Shown in pieces: positions 1 through 8,440 of a stretch of 64,000 nucleotides of DNA. The translations under genes and the position numbers were made by a program. Source of the stretch: Actinoplanes sp. N902-109 (GTDB lineage: Bacteria > Actinomycetota > Actinomycetes > Mycobacteriales > Micromonosporaceae). Location of the stretch: the NCBI RefSeq assembly GCF_000389965.1, contig NC_021191.1, forward strand, positions 1,303,501 to 1,367,500. The letters run 5' to 3'. The notes below the pieces were generated by a model. That model did not search any database. It was given only the letters and a program-made list of their open reading frames with translations, and was not told where the DNA came from. Within the stretch, counting starts at the first letter, position 1. Every line of letters begins with the position of its first letter.

Positions 1-81
1 TCGCCCTGGGGTTTCGTCTCGCGGAAGTATCTGACGAGTTCCCTCGATGTCGGTCCACATTCAGGTGGCTACAATCCCCAA

Positions 82-312
82 GTGGCATCCCCGCTGGAGA
101 TCGTAACCGTAGTAGTCGGCAATACGTTGGCAGTTGGCCAGCTGCTGCTGGCCGTTCATTTGTGGCGTTCCGCCCGTCATCAGACAACCCACATCACGAT
201 TCAGCGCGATGGGAACAAGATCGAGATCGACCTCGATGACCCGGGTGAGGCTGAAGGCTTCGTGCGAGACTTCATTGCTCGCGCGGCCAAAGAAGCGCGG
301 GCAGCAGAATGA
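82..312 (+). CDS. Small membrane-anchored protein, EACC1-like
   Basis: A 76-residue protein starting at GTG 82. Residues 3-27 form one hydrophobic segment, followed by a short hydrophilic domain with a two-strand pattern (TIQRDGNKIEIDLDD) and a helix. This plan, a membrane helix plus a tiny strand-strand-helix domain, resembles the effector-associated constant component (EACC1) proteins described beside actinobacterial NTP-dependent conflict systems. That resemblance is from memory of the family and is tentative. Its stop overlaps the start of the next gene (ATGA at 309-312), so the two are almost certainly translated together. No effector or STAND NTPase is visible to the right; the left side is cut by the window. 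Confidence 0.55.
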   Translation: MASPLEIVTVVVGNTLAVGQLLLAVHLWRSARHQTTHITIQRDGNKIEIDLDDPGEAEGFVRDFIARAAKEARAAE

Positions 313-719
313 CGAGCCCAGCAGGGACGCCGCGGCGTCGACCTCAGAGCCAGCGGAACCAGGTGGCGCAGCGGGCTTCCGTCGATGCTGGCATCGGTGG
401 TATCGGCGGAGGCACTGGGCTGGTGGCCATAGCGCAGGTCATCGGCACAGACACTATTTGGGGCAACGTCATCCTCTATGTAGCTCCCACCGTCTCGGTG
501 GTAGCCGGCATCGTCTTTTATCAGGTGCGCTTGCAGGCGTCTTGGTATGCAGAGCGGTGGCAGATTCGCCGTGCTCGCAAGACCCTTGAAGGTCAACTCT
601 CAAATCAGAATGCTTCAGAGGCACACAAATCGCGGATCAAGGAAATGATCGAGGAGCTTGACCGGGCCGTCGCTGAGGCGGAATTGTCGCGCATCAAGTC
701 GATCTTCCCGTCCCGCTAG
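309..719 (+). CDS. Two-helix membrane protein coupled to the preceding gene
   Basis: A 136-residue protein whose ATG overlaps the upstream stop by four bases. A basic N-terminus (residues 1-22) is followed by a glycine-rich hydrophobic stretch (about 28-45), a second hydrophobic segment (about 50-67), and a charged, probably coiled-coil C-terminal half ending RIKSIFPSR. The shape matches small actinobacterial proteins annotated as TRADD-N-associated membrane domain proteins, which occur with EACC1-like partners in proposed signalling or immunity loci. This is family-level inference only. Together with the upstream gene it looks like a two-component membrane module whose partner genes may lie left of the window. 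Confidence 0.6.
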   Translation: MTSPAGTPRRRPQSQRNQVAQRASVDAGIGGIGGGTGLVAIAQVIGTDTIWGNVILYVAPTVSVVAGIVFYQVRLQASWYAERWQIRRARKTLEGQLSNQNASEAHKSRIKEMIEELDRAVAEAELSRIKSIFPSR

Positions 720-870
720 CGACGTCTCGTGATGGGACCACCGCCAGCCGGGTCATAGTCCTCTCAGGTTCAAGAACGTTGCGTTCCCGTGCGCCTCTGA
801 TTGAGTGTTTGAGATTCGTGTTGCACTGGCTCGCCGTTTCGTGTGGCGTGTGGTCGATATGATCTGTCGT

Positions 871-1095
871 ATGGCTGGACCGTTCATGATCGTCATGCGG
901 GGATACGACATCGCCCATGTGGATGCGGTGCTCAAGCAGGCAGACGACGCCTTGGCGTCGGGTAGCGATACCCTTCGAGCGTCAGCTCGCGCAATGATTC
1001 AGGATGTTCAGTTCAGGTGGCGCTTCCGTGGCTACGCCCGCTACGAGGTGGACCGAGCGGTGAGCGAACGCCTCCAGCAGCTCACGCAGGGTTAA
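871..1095 (+). CDS. Short DivIVA-like domain protein
   Basis: About 75 residues from ATG 871. In-frame upstream starts at 859 and 805 are possible, but the recognisable part begins at MRGYD. It contains two copies of the GYxxxxVD signature typical of actinobacterial DivIVA/DivI1A repeats: RGYDIAHVDAVL near residue 9 and RGYARYEVDRAV near residue 53, separated by a helical linker. Such short proteins are common in Streptomyces and Micromonosporaceae and are annotated only as DivIVA domain-containing. A role in polar growth or division is inferred from the family. The gene stands alone between the membrane pair and a dead transposase. Confidence 0.5.
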   Translation: MAGPFMIVMRGYDIAHVDAVLKQADDALASGSDTLRASARAMIQDVQFRWRFRGYARYEVDRAVSERLQQLTQG

Positions 1096-1119
1096 GCCAC
1101 GCGCCAGCCCGGGCGGCGT

Positions 1120-1662
1120 TCGGGGACACTGTTACCCGAGCGTGCTGAGGGTGCGGCGGGTTTGTCGGGTGACGGGGTCGTCCGCGGTCGAGACGGCGGA
1201 TCATCGTGTTGTTTGCGGCCCAGCGGATCAGTGCTTCGGAGACCGAGGGGTCGCGTTCGTAGTCGCGGGCCAGGCGGCGGTGTGCGGTTAGCCAGGCGAG
1301 ACTACGTCTGCCGACGGTGTCGGCGGCCTTGACCGACTGCGAGTCCATGAACCCGGCCGACGGCTCGGGATCACGACCCTCGCTCATCCGGATCTACTCG
1401 CGCAGTTCCTCGAGGATTCGCTCGGTGACCTGGCGTTGCTCTCACTGCTGGAACTGCCAGTACACCGTCTGCCAGGGCGGGAAGTCGACCGGCAGTCGCC
1501 GCCACGAGCAGCCGCTACGGACCACGTACAAGATCGCATCCACGATCGCCCGACGTGGATGCTTCGGAATCCTGCCCGGCGACTGATCAACGGGAGCATC
1601 GGCTCCACGATCTCCCATTGCGCACCGGTCAGGTCTGACGGATACCGCCGCTCACGCTCCAC
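1120..1662 (-). pseudogene. Degenerate IS5-family transposase
   Basis: Read leftwards, the sequence begins with the typical IS5-group N-terminus RRYPSDLTGAQWEIVEPMLP. It shifts frame just after that and continues as HPRRAIVDAILYVVRSGCSW and PVDFPPWQTVYWQFQQ. It meets in-frame stops after WQFQQ (TGA) and after LEELRE (TAG), resumes at MDSQSVKAADTVG, and then jumps directly to LAWLTAHRRLARDYERDP and IRWAANNTMIRRL near 1180. The central part, where the second Asp and the Glu of the DDE triad should lie, is missing; I estimate 90-100 residues by memory of the family. No convincing terminal inverted repeats were seen. This is a dead insertion sequence remnant. Confidence 0.85.
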
Positions 1663-1777
1663 CTCGCCAGCGTCACCCAGTGTCAGCCGCCAGCAGGGAC
1701 ACGCCGTGCGGCACCACTTTCAAACACTCACTGAGGGGCGCCCGCTGGGAGCGGGCGGCCCTCAGGGGGTGGTCGGC

Positions 1778-1978
1778 TCAGGCGTCGGCGGCGACGGCCA
1801 TGTTGAATCGCTCGAGTGCGTCCTTCTTGGCGGGCGGGAGTTGGTCGATGTTGAGCTCCGAGCCGTCGGTCGGTCCGCCGTGCAGGTCGGTGCCCTTCAC
1901 CAGGGCATCGACGATCGCGTCGGCTTCCTCGCGGGTGAATCCCGCATCGGTCAGGATGTGCAGCGGCAATTCAGTCAT
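1778..1978 (-). CDS. Small acidic protein of unknown function
   Basis: A 66-residue protein from ATG 1978 (start MTELPLHILTDAGFTREE), preceded by a G-rich stretch usable as a ribosome binding site. It is acidic and mostly helical by pattern, with no signal peptide or membrane segment. I do not recognise the family. The codon bias is that of the surrounding genes, unlike the transposase remnant next to it. The frame stays open upstream of this Met to 2203, but that part is arginine-rich and unlikely to be coding. Confidence 0.5.
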   Translation of the reverse strand: MTELPLHILTDAGFTREEADAIVDALVKGTDLHGGPTDGSELNIDQLPPAKKDALERFNMAVAADA

Positions 1979-2327
1979 GGTTTTCCATGTCCCCCCGGCT
2001 GCCGGGGTTGAATCTTTTCTAGGGGGGTGGCCGGATCGGGCGGGGTCTTGGTGATCCCGGTACTCGGCCGGCTCCTCGGACTGCCGACACTGCACAGTGC
2101 TCGGTGACGTCCCACCCGATATTGCCGATGGGCGAGGACGGCGACGGCGGCTGAGAGGACGGGGTCGGCAGGCGCGCGAGAAGCGGTGGACCTGCGGGTT
2201 CACTTGTCGTCTGTGGAGGTCAACCGCTGGATGGACAAAAACGTCGGGGCCGTGTTGCCGTTACCCGGACGTCATCCGATGTGCTTACGATCCGGCGGGA
2301 TCACCACCATCGGAGGAAAAAATCTCG
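1979..2327. other. Intergenic region upstream of the secreted nuclease
   Basis: A 349-base stretch between two divergent genes, so it should hold both promoters. It ends with a good Shine-Dalgarno (GGAGGA, 2312-2317) for the nuclease gene. A single GTTCAC motif at 2198-2203 recalls one half of a PhoP box, but no second copy in 11-bp phase is present, so I do not call one. Nothing else was recognised. Confidence 0.5.
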
Positions 2328-5300
2328 ATGCGTCGATACAAACGCACAGCAGCGGCGCTGGGGGCGGCCACCGTCGCCACAGCGGTCGCTTTGAACATCA
2401 CTGGCATGCCGGCTCTGGCCGCTGCGGCAACGCCGTTCATCAGTGAGATCCACTACGACAACGACGGCGCCGACACCGGTGAGGCGATCGAGGTCCAGGC
2501 GGATGCCGGATTCGATCTGACCGGCTGGCAGATCGTTCTGTACAACGGGGCCAACGGGTCCGCGTACAGCACCAGGACGCTCAGCGGAACCGTGCCGGCC
2601 GCCGGGGTGGTCGTCACGACCTACCCGACCGACGGCATCCAGAACGGGGCGCCGGACGGAGTGGCGCTGGTCAAGGCCGACGGCACGGTCGCGGAGTTCC
2701 TCAGCTACGAGGGCACCATGACCGCCTCGGGTGGTCCGGCCGCCGGGCAGACCAGCGTGGACATCGGTGTGTCCGAGGTGGGCACCACGCCGGTCGGCTA
2801 CTCGCTGCAGAAGATCGCCGGGGTCTGGAAGGCCGCGGCGCAGAGCAGCTTCGGCGCGCTCAACACGGGCGCACCCAGCGACCCCGACCCGGGCAACCCG
2901 GGCGCCGGCTGCACCACCGCGGTGACCACCACGATCGCCCAGGTGCAGGGGACGGGTGCCAGCTCGCCGCTCGCCGGGTCCAAGGTCACCGTCGAGGGCG
3001 TCGTCACCGCGGACCACCGTACCGGGGGATATAACGGCGTCTATGTGCAGTCGGTGGGCAGCGGCGGCAGCCGGCCGGTTGCCGCGGGGGTCGCCTCTGA
3101 CGGCATTTTCGTGTACGGCTCCGCGGCGAACCAGCCGGCCGTGTCGATCGGCGACCTCGTGCGGGTCACGGGTACGGCCACCGAGTACAACGGTTTCACC
3201 GAGCTGAGCATCGCGGCGAAGTCCGACGTGCAGGTGTGCGCGACCGGTCAGACGCTGCCCGAGCCGCTGACGCTGAAGCTGCCGCTGGACGACGCCGCCC
3301 GCGAGTCGGCTGAATCGATGCTGGTGGCGCCGGCCGGCACGTACACGGTTTCCGAGGTGTACGACGCCAACCGCTACGGCGAGGTCGACCTGGCCGCCGG
3401 GGACAAGCCGGCGATGGTCCCGACCGATGTGGCGCGGCCCGGCACCGATGCGGCAGCCAAGGTCGCCGCCGAGAACAAGCTCGGCAAGATCGTGCTGGAC
3501 GACGGCAAGACCACGAACCTGTCGACCGCCGGGCTGGCCCCGCCGTACTTCTCCAAGGACGAGCCGCTGCGCGTCGGGGACCAGGTCGCGACGTTCGGCC
3601 CGACCGTTCTCTCGTACGGGCTCAGCGAGTGGCGCCTGCAGCCGACCACCCCGGTCGACGCGACCACACCCCCGGCGGATCGGACGACGTTCGCGCACAC
3701 CAACCCGCGCACCAGCGGGCCGGCCGACGTCGGCGGGGACATCCGGGTCGCGAGCTTCAACGTGCTCAACTACTTCGTGCACTTCGGCGGCGACGCCCGG
3801 GGTGCCGACGACGCGGCGGCGCTCGAGAAGCAGCAGACCAAGATCGTTGCTGCGATCACCTCGTTGAACGCCGACGTGGTCGCGCTGATGGAGATCGAGA
3901 ACTCGGTCCGGTTCGAGCCCGACAACCCGCAGAAGGCATTGAAGACGCTGGTCGGTGCGCTGAACGAGAAGGACGGCGCGGGCACGTGGGACTACGTGCG
4001 GACGCCGGCCGAGCTGCCGGGCGCCGCGCAGCAGGACTTCATCACCACGGCGATCATCTTCAAGCCGGCGAAGGTCACCCCGAAGGGCGCGTCCCGCTCG
4101 GTCAACGACGAGTCGGTGTGGGGCAACGCCCGCGAGCCGATCGCGCAGACCTTCCACTCCGGGGCGATCGACTTCACCGTCATCGCCAACCACCTCAAGA
4201 GCAAGAGCGCGTCGGTCACGCCGACCGGCGACAACGTGGACACCGGCGACGGGCAGGGCGCGTACAACGGTGACCGCAAGCGGCAGGCCGCCGCGCTGGC
4301 CGAGTTCGTCGGCAAGGTCGAGGCGGACAGCGGCACCGACAAGGTGATCCTGCTGGGTGACTTCAACTCGTACACCCAGGAGGACCCGATGCAGGTCCTC
4401 TACGACAAGGGCTTCGCCGACCTGCACAGCAGGTTCGCACCCGGCAAGAACTCCTACGTGTACGGCGGGGAGTCCGGCTCGCTGGACCACGCGCTGGGCA
4501 CCCGGTCGCTCGCCGACCGGGTCACCGGGGTGGACATCTGGAACATCAACTCGGTCGAGTCGTTCGCGTTCGAGTACGACGGCAACCCGGCCTTCTACCA
4601 GGACGGGCCGTACCGGGCCAGCGACCACGACCCGGTCGTCGTCGGCCTGAAGACCGGGCTCGCCGGCCCGGTCGACCTGCAGCTGCTGAGCATCAACGAC
4701 TTCCACGGCCGGCTCGAGTCGCCGAGCACCGGGGTCGGCGGCGCCGCGCAGCTCGTCGGGGCCGTCAACAGCCTGCGGGCGCAGAACCCGAACACCGCGT
4801 GGGTCTCCGCCGGTGACAACATCGGCGCGTCCACGTTCATCAGCGCGATCGACGGTGACAACCCGACGATCGACGCGCTCAACGAGGGTGGCCTGGCCGT
4901 CTCCGCGGTCGGCAACCACGAGTTCGACAAGGGCCTCGCCGACCTGACCGGCCGGGTCGAGGACCGCGCGGACTTCCCGTACCTGGGCGCCAACGTCTAC
5001 AAGAACGGCCGGCGGGTGCTCGACCCGTACGCCGTGCAGACCGTCGGCGGGGTCCGGGTGGGCTACATCGGCGTGGTGACCGAGCAGACCGCATCGCTGG
5101 TCAGCCCGGACGGCATCGCCGGGGTCGAGTTCCACGACCCGGTGGCCGAGGCGAACGCGGTGGCCGCGCAGCTGTCCGACGGCAACGACGCGAACGGCGA
5201 GGCCGACGTGATCGTGCTGCTGGCCCACGAGGGCGCGGCGGCCGAGCACATCGGGTCCGCCGCCGACCTGCAGGCCGACCCGGTGTTCGGCAACTTCACC

Positions 5301-7118
5301 CGGGTCAGCGCCGACATCGATGCGATCCTGAGCGGGCACACCCACCAGCCGTACGCCTTCGAGGTCCCGGTTCCCGGCACCGACCGGACCCGTCCGGTCA
5401 TCCAGGCCGAGGACTACGGCGTCAAGCTCGGCCGGGCCGTGCTCACGTACGACCCGGCCGGCAAGACCGTGACCGCGTCGAGCGCCGAGCTGATCAACGT
5501 CACCGGCTTCACCCCGGACCCGGCGGTGGCGAAGATCGTCGCCGACGCCAAGACGAACGCGGCCGAGCTGGGCAAGCAGAAGCTCGGCACGATCACCGCG
5601 GACATCAAGCGGGCCGTCACCGCCGACGGCAGCGAGGACCGCGGCAGCGAGTCGGTGCTGGGGAACTTCATCGCCGACGTCCAGCTCGACCAGACCAGCG
5701 CGCCGGGGCGTGGCGGGGCGCAGATCGCGTTCATGAACCCGGGTGGTCTGCGGGCCGACCTGCTGTACCGCACCGACGGCACGGTGACCTACGCCGACGC
5801 CTTCGCCGTGCAGCCGTTCGCCAACGACGTGGTCACCCAGACGCTCACCGGTGCCCAGATCAAGCAGGTGCTGGAGGAGCAGTGGCAGCCGGCCGGGGCG
5901 TCCCGCCCGGTGCTGCACCTGGGTTCGTCGAAGGGGTTCACGTACGCCTACGACCCGGCCAAGCCGCGCGGCGAGAAGATCATCGCGTCGTCGATGAAGC
6001 TCAACGGCACGGTCATCGACCCGGCCGGCACCTACCGGGTGACGTCCAACTCGTTCCTTGCCGCGGGCGGGGACAACTTCGCCACGCTCGGCAAGGGCAC
6101 CGACCGGATCACCACCGGCGACAACGACCTCACCATGCTGGTCAACTACTTCGCCGCGCACAGCCCGGTCACCGCGGACCCGGCGCCCCGCTCGACGGCG
6201 GGCATTCCGGACACCACCCCGCCGACCGGCACGTACTCGCTCGACGCCACCTCGATCTGGGCGGGTCAGACCGTCCAGCTCAGCGAGCAGGCGCTCGCCG
6301 ACGACACCAGCGCGGCGGGCGCGATCAAGCGAGTGGTCTCCTGGGGTGACGGCTCCGCGCCGGTCACGCTCACCGGCAAAACCGCGACCCACACGTACGG
6401 GAAAACGGGCACTTATGCCGTCACAGTGACGCTGACCGACGAGGCGGGCAACACCGCCATCGCCACGATCAGCGGGACGTCGACGGTCAAGGTCACCGCC
6501 CAGCCCGGCACGTACCGGCTCAGCGCCACGTCGATCTGGGCCACCCAGCAGGTGGCCGTCGGCATCAAGGGGCTGAGCGGGGCGAGCAAGCTCGTCGTCA
6601 CCTGGGGCGACGGCGCGACCAGCACGGTCTCGGGCACCGTGTCCGCGGTCGCCCACACGTACGACAAGGCCGGCACGTTCAAGGTCACCGTGACCCCGTA
6701 CAACGCCGCCGGGGCCGGCACCTCGATCACCGCCGGCACGGTCAAGGTCACCAAGGACACCTACCGGCCGACGGTGAGCCTGACCTGGCCGTCCTCGTCG
6801 CACAAGGTGTCGTCCTGGACCACCCTGCACGGCAAGACCGCCGACAAGGGCCTCGGCGTGGCCAAGGTCCAGGTCAAGCTGATCGAAAAGCGCTCGGGCA
6901 AGTGGTACTACTACACCGGCTCGACGTGGGTGAAGGCGTCCTCGCAGTCATCCGCATCGGCGAAGGCAGCCGTCGTCACCGTGCAACCGCGCAGCGGCAC
7001 CTGGAGCCTCCGCCTCAAGGGACTGCAGAAGGGCACCTTGACGATCAGTTACCGAGCCGTGGACCGGGCCGGTAACACCGCGTGGTGGAAGACCACGTCG
7101 GTGCGGCTGATCAAGTAA
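2328..7118 (+). CDS. Secreted ExeM/NucH-type nuclease fused to a 5'-nucleotidase
   Basis: About 1,596 residues from ATG 2328. Domains in order: signal peptide (cleavage near MPALAAA, residue 31); a lamin-tail-like domain (about 33-145); an OB-fold-like region (about 195-300); an endonuclease/exonuclease/phosphatase domain with SFNVLNYF (about 475), LMEIEN (about 520), LLGDFNSY (about 678) and SDHDPVVV (about 764); a metallophosphatase with SINDFHGRL (about 788), GNHEFDKG (about 862) and SGHTHQPY (about 1003); a 5'-nucleotidase C-terminal domain (about 1085-1270); and two PKD-like repeats (about 1300-1480) before a beta-rich tail. It should cut extracellular nucleic acid and strip phosphate from the nucleotides, so phosphate or nucleoside scavenging is likely. 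The upstream in-frame ATG at 2097 lacks a signal peptide and is rejected. A strong terminator follows. Confidence 0.92.
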   Translation: MRRYKRTAAALGAATVATAVALNITGMPALAAAATPFISEIHYDNDGADTGEAIEVQADAGFDLTGWQIVLYNGANGSAYSTRTLSGTVPAAGVVVTTYPTDGIQNGAPDGVALVKADGTVAEFLSYEGTMTASGGPAAGQTSVDIGVSEVGTTPVGYSLQKIAGVWKAAAQSSFGALNTGAPSDPDPGNPGAGCTTAVTTTIAQVQGTGASSPLAGSKVTVEGVVTADHRTGGYNGVYVQSVGSGGSRPVAAGVASDGIFVYGSAANQPAVSIGDLVRVTGTATEYNGFTELSIAAKSDVQVCATGQTLPEPLTLKLPLDDAARESAESMLVAPAGTYTVSEVYDANRYGEVDLAAGDKPAMVPTDVARPGTDAAAKVAAENKLGKIVLDDGKTTNLSTAGLAPPYFSKDEPLRVGDQVATFGPTVLSYGLSEWRLQPTTPVDATTPPADRTTFAHTNPRTSGPADVGGDIRVASFNVLNYFVHFGGDARGADDAAALEKQQTKIVAAITSLNADVVALMEIENSVRFEPDNPQKALKTLVGALNEKDGAGTWDYVRTPAELPGAAQQDFITTAIIFKPAKVTPKGASRSVNDESVWGNAREPIAQTFHSGAIDFTVIANHLKSKSASVTPTGDNVDTGDGQGAYNGDRKRQAAALAEFVGKVEADSGTDKVILLGDFNSYTQEDPMQVLYDKGFADLHSRFAPGKNSYVYGGESGSLDHALGTRSLADRVTGVDIWNINSVESFAFEYDGNPAFYQDGPYRASDHDPVVVGLKTGLAGPVDLQLLSINDFHGRLESPSTGVGGAAQLVGAVNSLRAQNPNTAWVSAGDNIGASTFISAIDGDNPTIDALNEGGLAVSAVGNHEFDKGLADLTGRVEDRADFPYLGANVYKNGRRVLDPYAVQTVGGVRVGYIGVVTEQTASLVSPDGIAGVEFHDPVAEANAVAAQLSDGNDANGEADVIVLLAHEGAAAEHIGSAADLQADPVFGNFTRVSADIDAILSGHTHQPYAFEVPVPGTDRTRPVIQAEDYGVKLGRAVLTYDPAGKTVTASSAELINVTGFTPDPAVAKIVADAKTNAAELGKQKLGTITADIKRAVTADGSEDRGSESVLGNFIADVQLDQTSAPGRGGAQIAFMNPGGLRADLLYRTDGTVTYADAFAVQPFANDVVTQTLTGAQIKQVLEEQWQPAGASRPVLHLGSSKGFTYAYDPAKPRGEKIIASSMKLNGTVIDPAGTYRVTSNSFLAAGGDNFATLGKGTDRITTGDNDLTMLVNYFAAHSPVTADPAPRSTAGIPDTTPPTGTYSLDATSIWAGQTVQLSEQALADDTSAAGAIKRVVSWGDGSAPVTLTGKTATHTYGKTGTYAVTVTLTDEAGNTAIATISGTSTVKVTAQPGTYRLSATSIWATQQVAVGIKGLSGASKLVVTWGDGATSTVSGTVSAVAHTYDKAGTFKVTVTPYNAAGAGTSITAGTVKVTKDTYRPTVSLTWPSSSHKVSSWTTLHGKTADKGLGVAKVQVKLIEKRSGKWYYYTGSTWVKASSQSSASAKAAVVTVQPRSGTWSLRLKGLQKGTLTISYRAVDRAGNTAWWKTTSVRLIK

Positions 7119-7132
7119 CCCGCTCGATGAAC

Positions 7133-7165
7133 GAGAAGGCCCTCACCGCTGGTGGGGGCCTTCTC
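7133..7165 (+). terminator. Intrinsic terminator-like hairpin after the nuclease gene
   Basis: A 15-base-pair stem (7133-7147 with 7151-7165, one G-T pair) closed by a three-base loop GCT, beginning 15 bases after the nuclease stop. There is no long T-tract, as is common in high-GC actinomycetes. Confidence 0.8.
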
Positions 7166-7383
7166 CGTTCACGCTTGCGGGTGACGGGCCTCGTCCGTAC
7201 GGCATCCGCTCTCGATGATGGACCACCTGCGCTGCGTGACCACGCTCCGGCGATCTTCACCCCCGCCGGCCCTCGTTGTCGCGCAGACCTTATCGGTGGC
7301 CGGAACCGCAAGCTAATGTCCAATCATGGCGCGAAAGCGAGGGTGTTGTGTTCAGTGAAGAGCAGCGCATCGGAGGTCGGTCC

Positions 7384-7941
7384 GTGGAGTCGATGACCGG
7401 GCAGCTGCTCGTCGCGACGCCGACCCTCAAGGACCCCAACTTCGACCGTACGGTCGTGCTGCTCGTGGCCCACGAAAGCGGAGGCGCCCTCGGGGTGGTC
7501 CTCAACCGTGCCACCGAGGTCCCCGTCTCCGACGTCCTCGGCGGCTGGGGTGACCTCGCCGGCGACCCCGCCGTGCTCTTCGAGGGCGGCCCGGTCCAGC
7601 CCGAATCCGCCATCTGCCTGGCCCGCACCCGCCCCGAGGTGAAAAAGCGCGTCTCCGGCTTCCACCAGGTCGCCGGCGCCCTCGGCACGGTCGACCTGTC
7701 CGCCGACCCCGACCGCCTGCGCGACAGCGTCGCCGGCATCCGCGTCTTCGCCGGTTACTCCGGCTGGTCCTCCGGCCAGCTCGAGGAGGAGATCGCCGCC
7801 GGCTCCTGGTTCGTCTTCGACGCCCTCCCCGGCGACCCCTTCGTCAACCGCCCCGACGACCTCTGGGCCATGGTCCTCCGCCGCCAAGGCGACATCCTCG
7901 CAGCTGTGGCCCACTTCCCCCCGGACGTCTCGCTGAACTAG
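7384..7941 (+). CDS. UPF0301/AlgH-family protein
   Basis: 185 residues. GTG 7384 is chosen because GGAGGT at 7372-7377 sits six bases upstream; ATG 7393 is the alternative. Family signatures are GQLLVATPTLKDPNFDRTV at the N-terminus, GALGVVLNR, FEGGPVQPE and FAGYSGWSSGQLEEEIAAGSWF, covering the whole length expected for the family (about 185-190). AlgH/YqgE proteins are cytosolic and their biochemical role is unsettled. The gene is single, followed by a tRNA gene about 70 bases downstream. Confidence 0.9.
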   Translation: MESMTGQLLVATPTLKDPNFDRTVVLLVAHESGGALGVVLNRATEVPVSDVLGGWGDLAGDPAVLFEGGPVQPESAICLARTRPEVKKRVSGFHQVAGALGTVDLSADPDRLRDSVAGIRVFAGYSGWSSGQLEEEIAAGSWFVFDALPGDPFVNRPDDLWAMVLRRQGDILAAVAHFPPDVSLN

Positions 7942-8012
7942 GACCCCCTGCACGAAGCCTCCCAGGGGTGTGTAATATTTCTTCCTGTGCCCGGGAGATC
8001 GGGGACAAGCAA

Positions 8013-8085
8013 GGGGCTGTGGCGCAGCTGGTAGCGCACCACACTGGCAGTGTGGGGGTCAGGGGTTCGAGTCCCCTCAGCTCCA
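8013..8085 (+). tRNA. tRNA-Ala (anticodon GGC)
   Basis: A 73-base cloverleaf. The acceptor stem GGGGCTG pairs with CAGCTCC (one G-T pair) with discriminator A at 8085. The anticodon stem CCACA/TGTGG encloses loop CTGGCAG (anticodon GGC). The T arm carries GGTTCGAGTCC. CCA is not encoded. A hairpin terminator begins 16 bases downstream. Confidence 0.95.
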
Positions 8086-8101
8086 CTCGAAAACTGGGTT
8101 G

Positions 8102-8133
8102 ACCCCGTCCGCGGAGAGCGCGGACGGGGTTTT
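8102..8133 (+). terminator. Intrinsic terminator after tRNA-Ala
   Basis: A stem of 11-12 base pairs (ACCCCGTCCGCG with CGCGGACGGGGT) around a five-base loop (8114-8118), followed by TTTT at 8130-8133. It is correctly placed to end the tRNA transcript. Confidence 0.9.
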
Positions 8134-8228
8134 CTCGTTATGTCTGCTCCGGGGGCCGAGCCCCCGGACGCCCCGCGCTGTAGTGGGCGCGGTGGGTGGG
8201 ATGGCTGCGGGTTTGCGGGGGGCCGCGC

Positions 8229-8440
8229 GTCTGGCGCTGGGGCGCCATCGCACTCGGGGGGTTTTGGCGTGGGAATCGAGGGCGCGGGTCTTGCGCTGGG
8301 GGCGCTATCGCGCTCGGGGGGTTTTGGCGTGGGAATCGAGGGCGCGGGTCTTGCGCTGGGGGCGCTATCGCGCTCGGGGGTTTGGGGCGGGGATCAAGGG
8401 CGCGCGTCTTGCGCTGGGGGCGCCATCGCGTTCTGGGGGA
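8229..8440. repeat. Tandem repeat of about 60 bp, 3.5 copies
   Basis: Copies begin near 8221 (diverged), 8281, 8341 and 8398 and share GCGCTGGGGGCGC, ATCGC and GGGGGGTTTTGGCGTGGG blocks. Copies two and three start with more than 40 identical bases; the third unit is 58 bp long, so the period is not kept strictly and the array is unlikely to be coding. It looks like an intergenic minisatellite. No spacers are present, so it is not a CRISPR array. Confidence 0.85.

Noticed and set aside
2198..2203. PhoP (PHO) box upstream of the nuclease gene
   Set aside because: Only one GTTCAC half is present; no repeat in 11-bp spacing could be aligned.
2301..6830. A 1,509-codon open frame antisense to the secreted nuclease gene
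   Set aside because: It is the usual high-GC mirror frame, Arg/Val/Gly/Asp-rich with no domain, while the sense strand has complete motifs, a signal peptide and a ribosome binding site.
8221..8440. CRISPR array
   Set aside because: The units are contiguous without spacers and have no cas genes; the Cas4-like protein at 38.9 kb is 30 kb away and in a different context.
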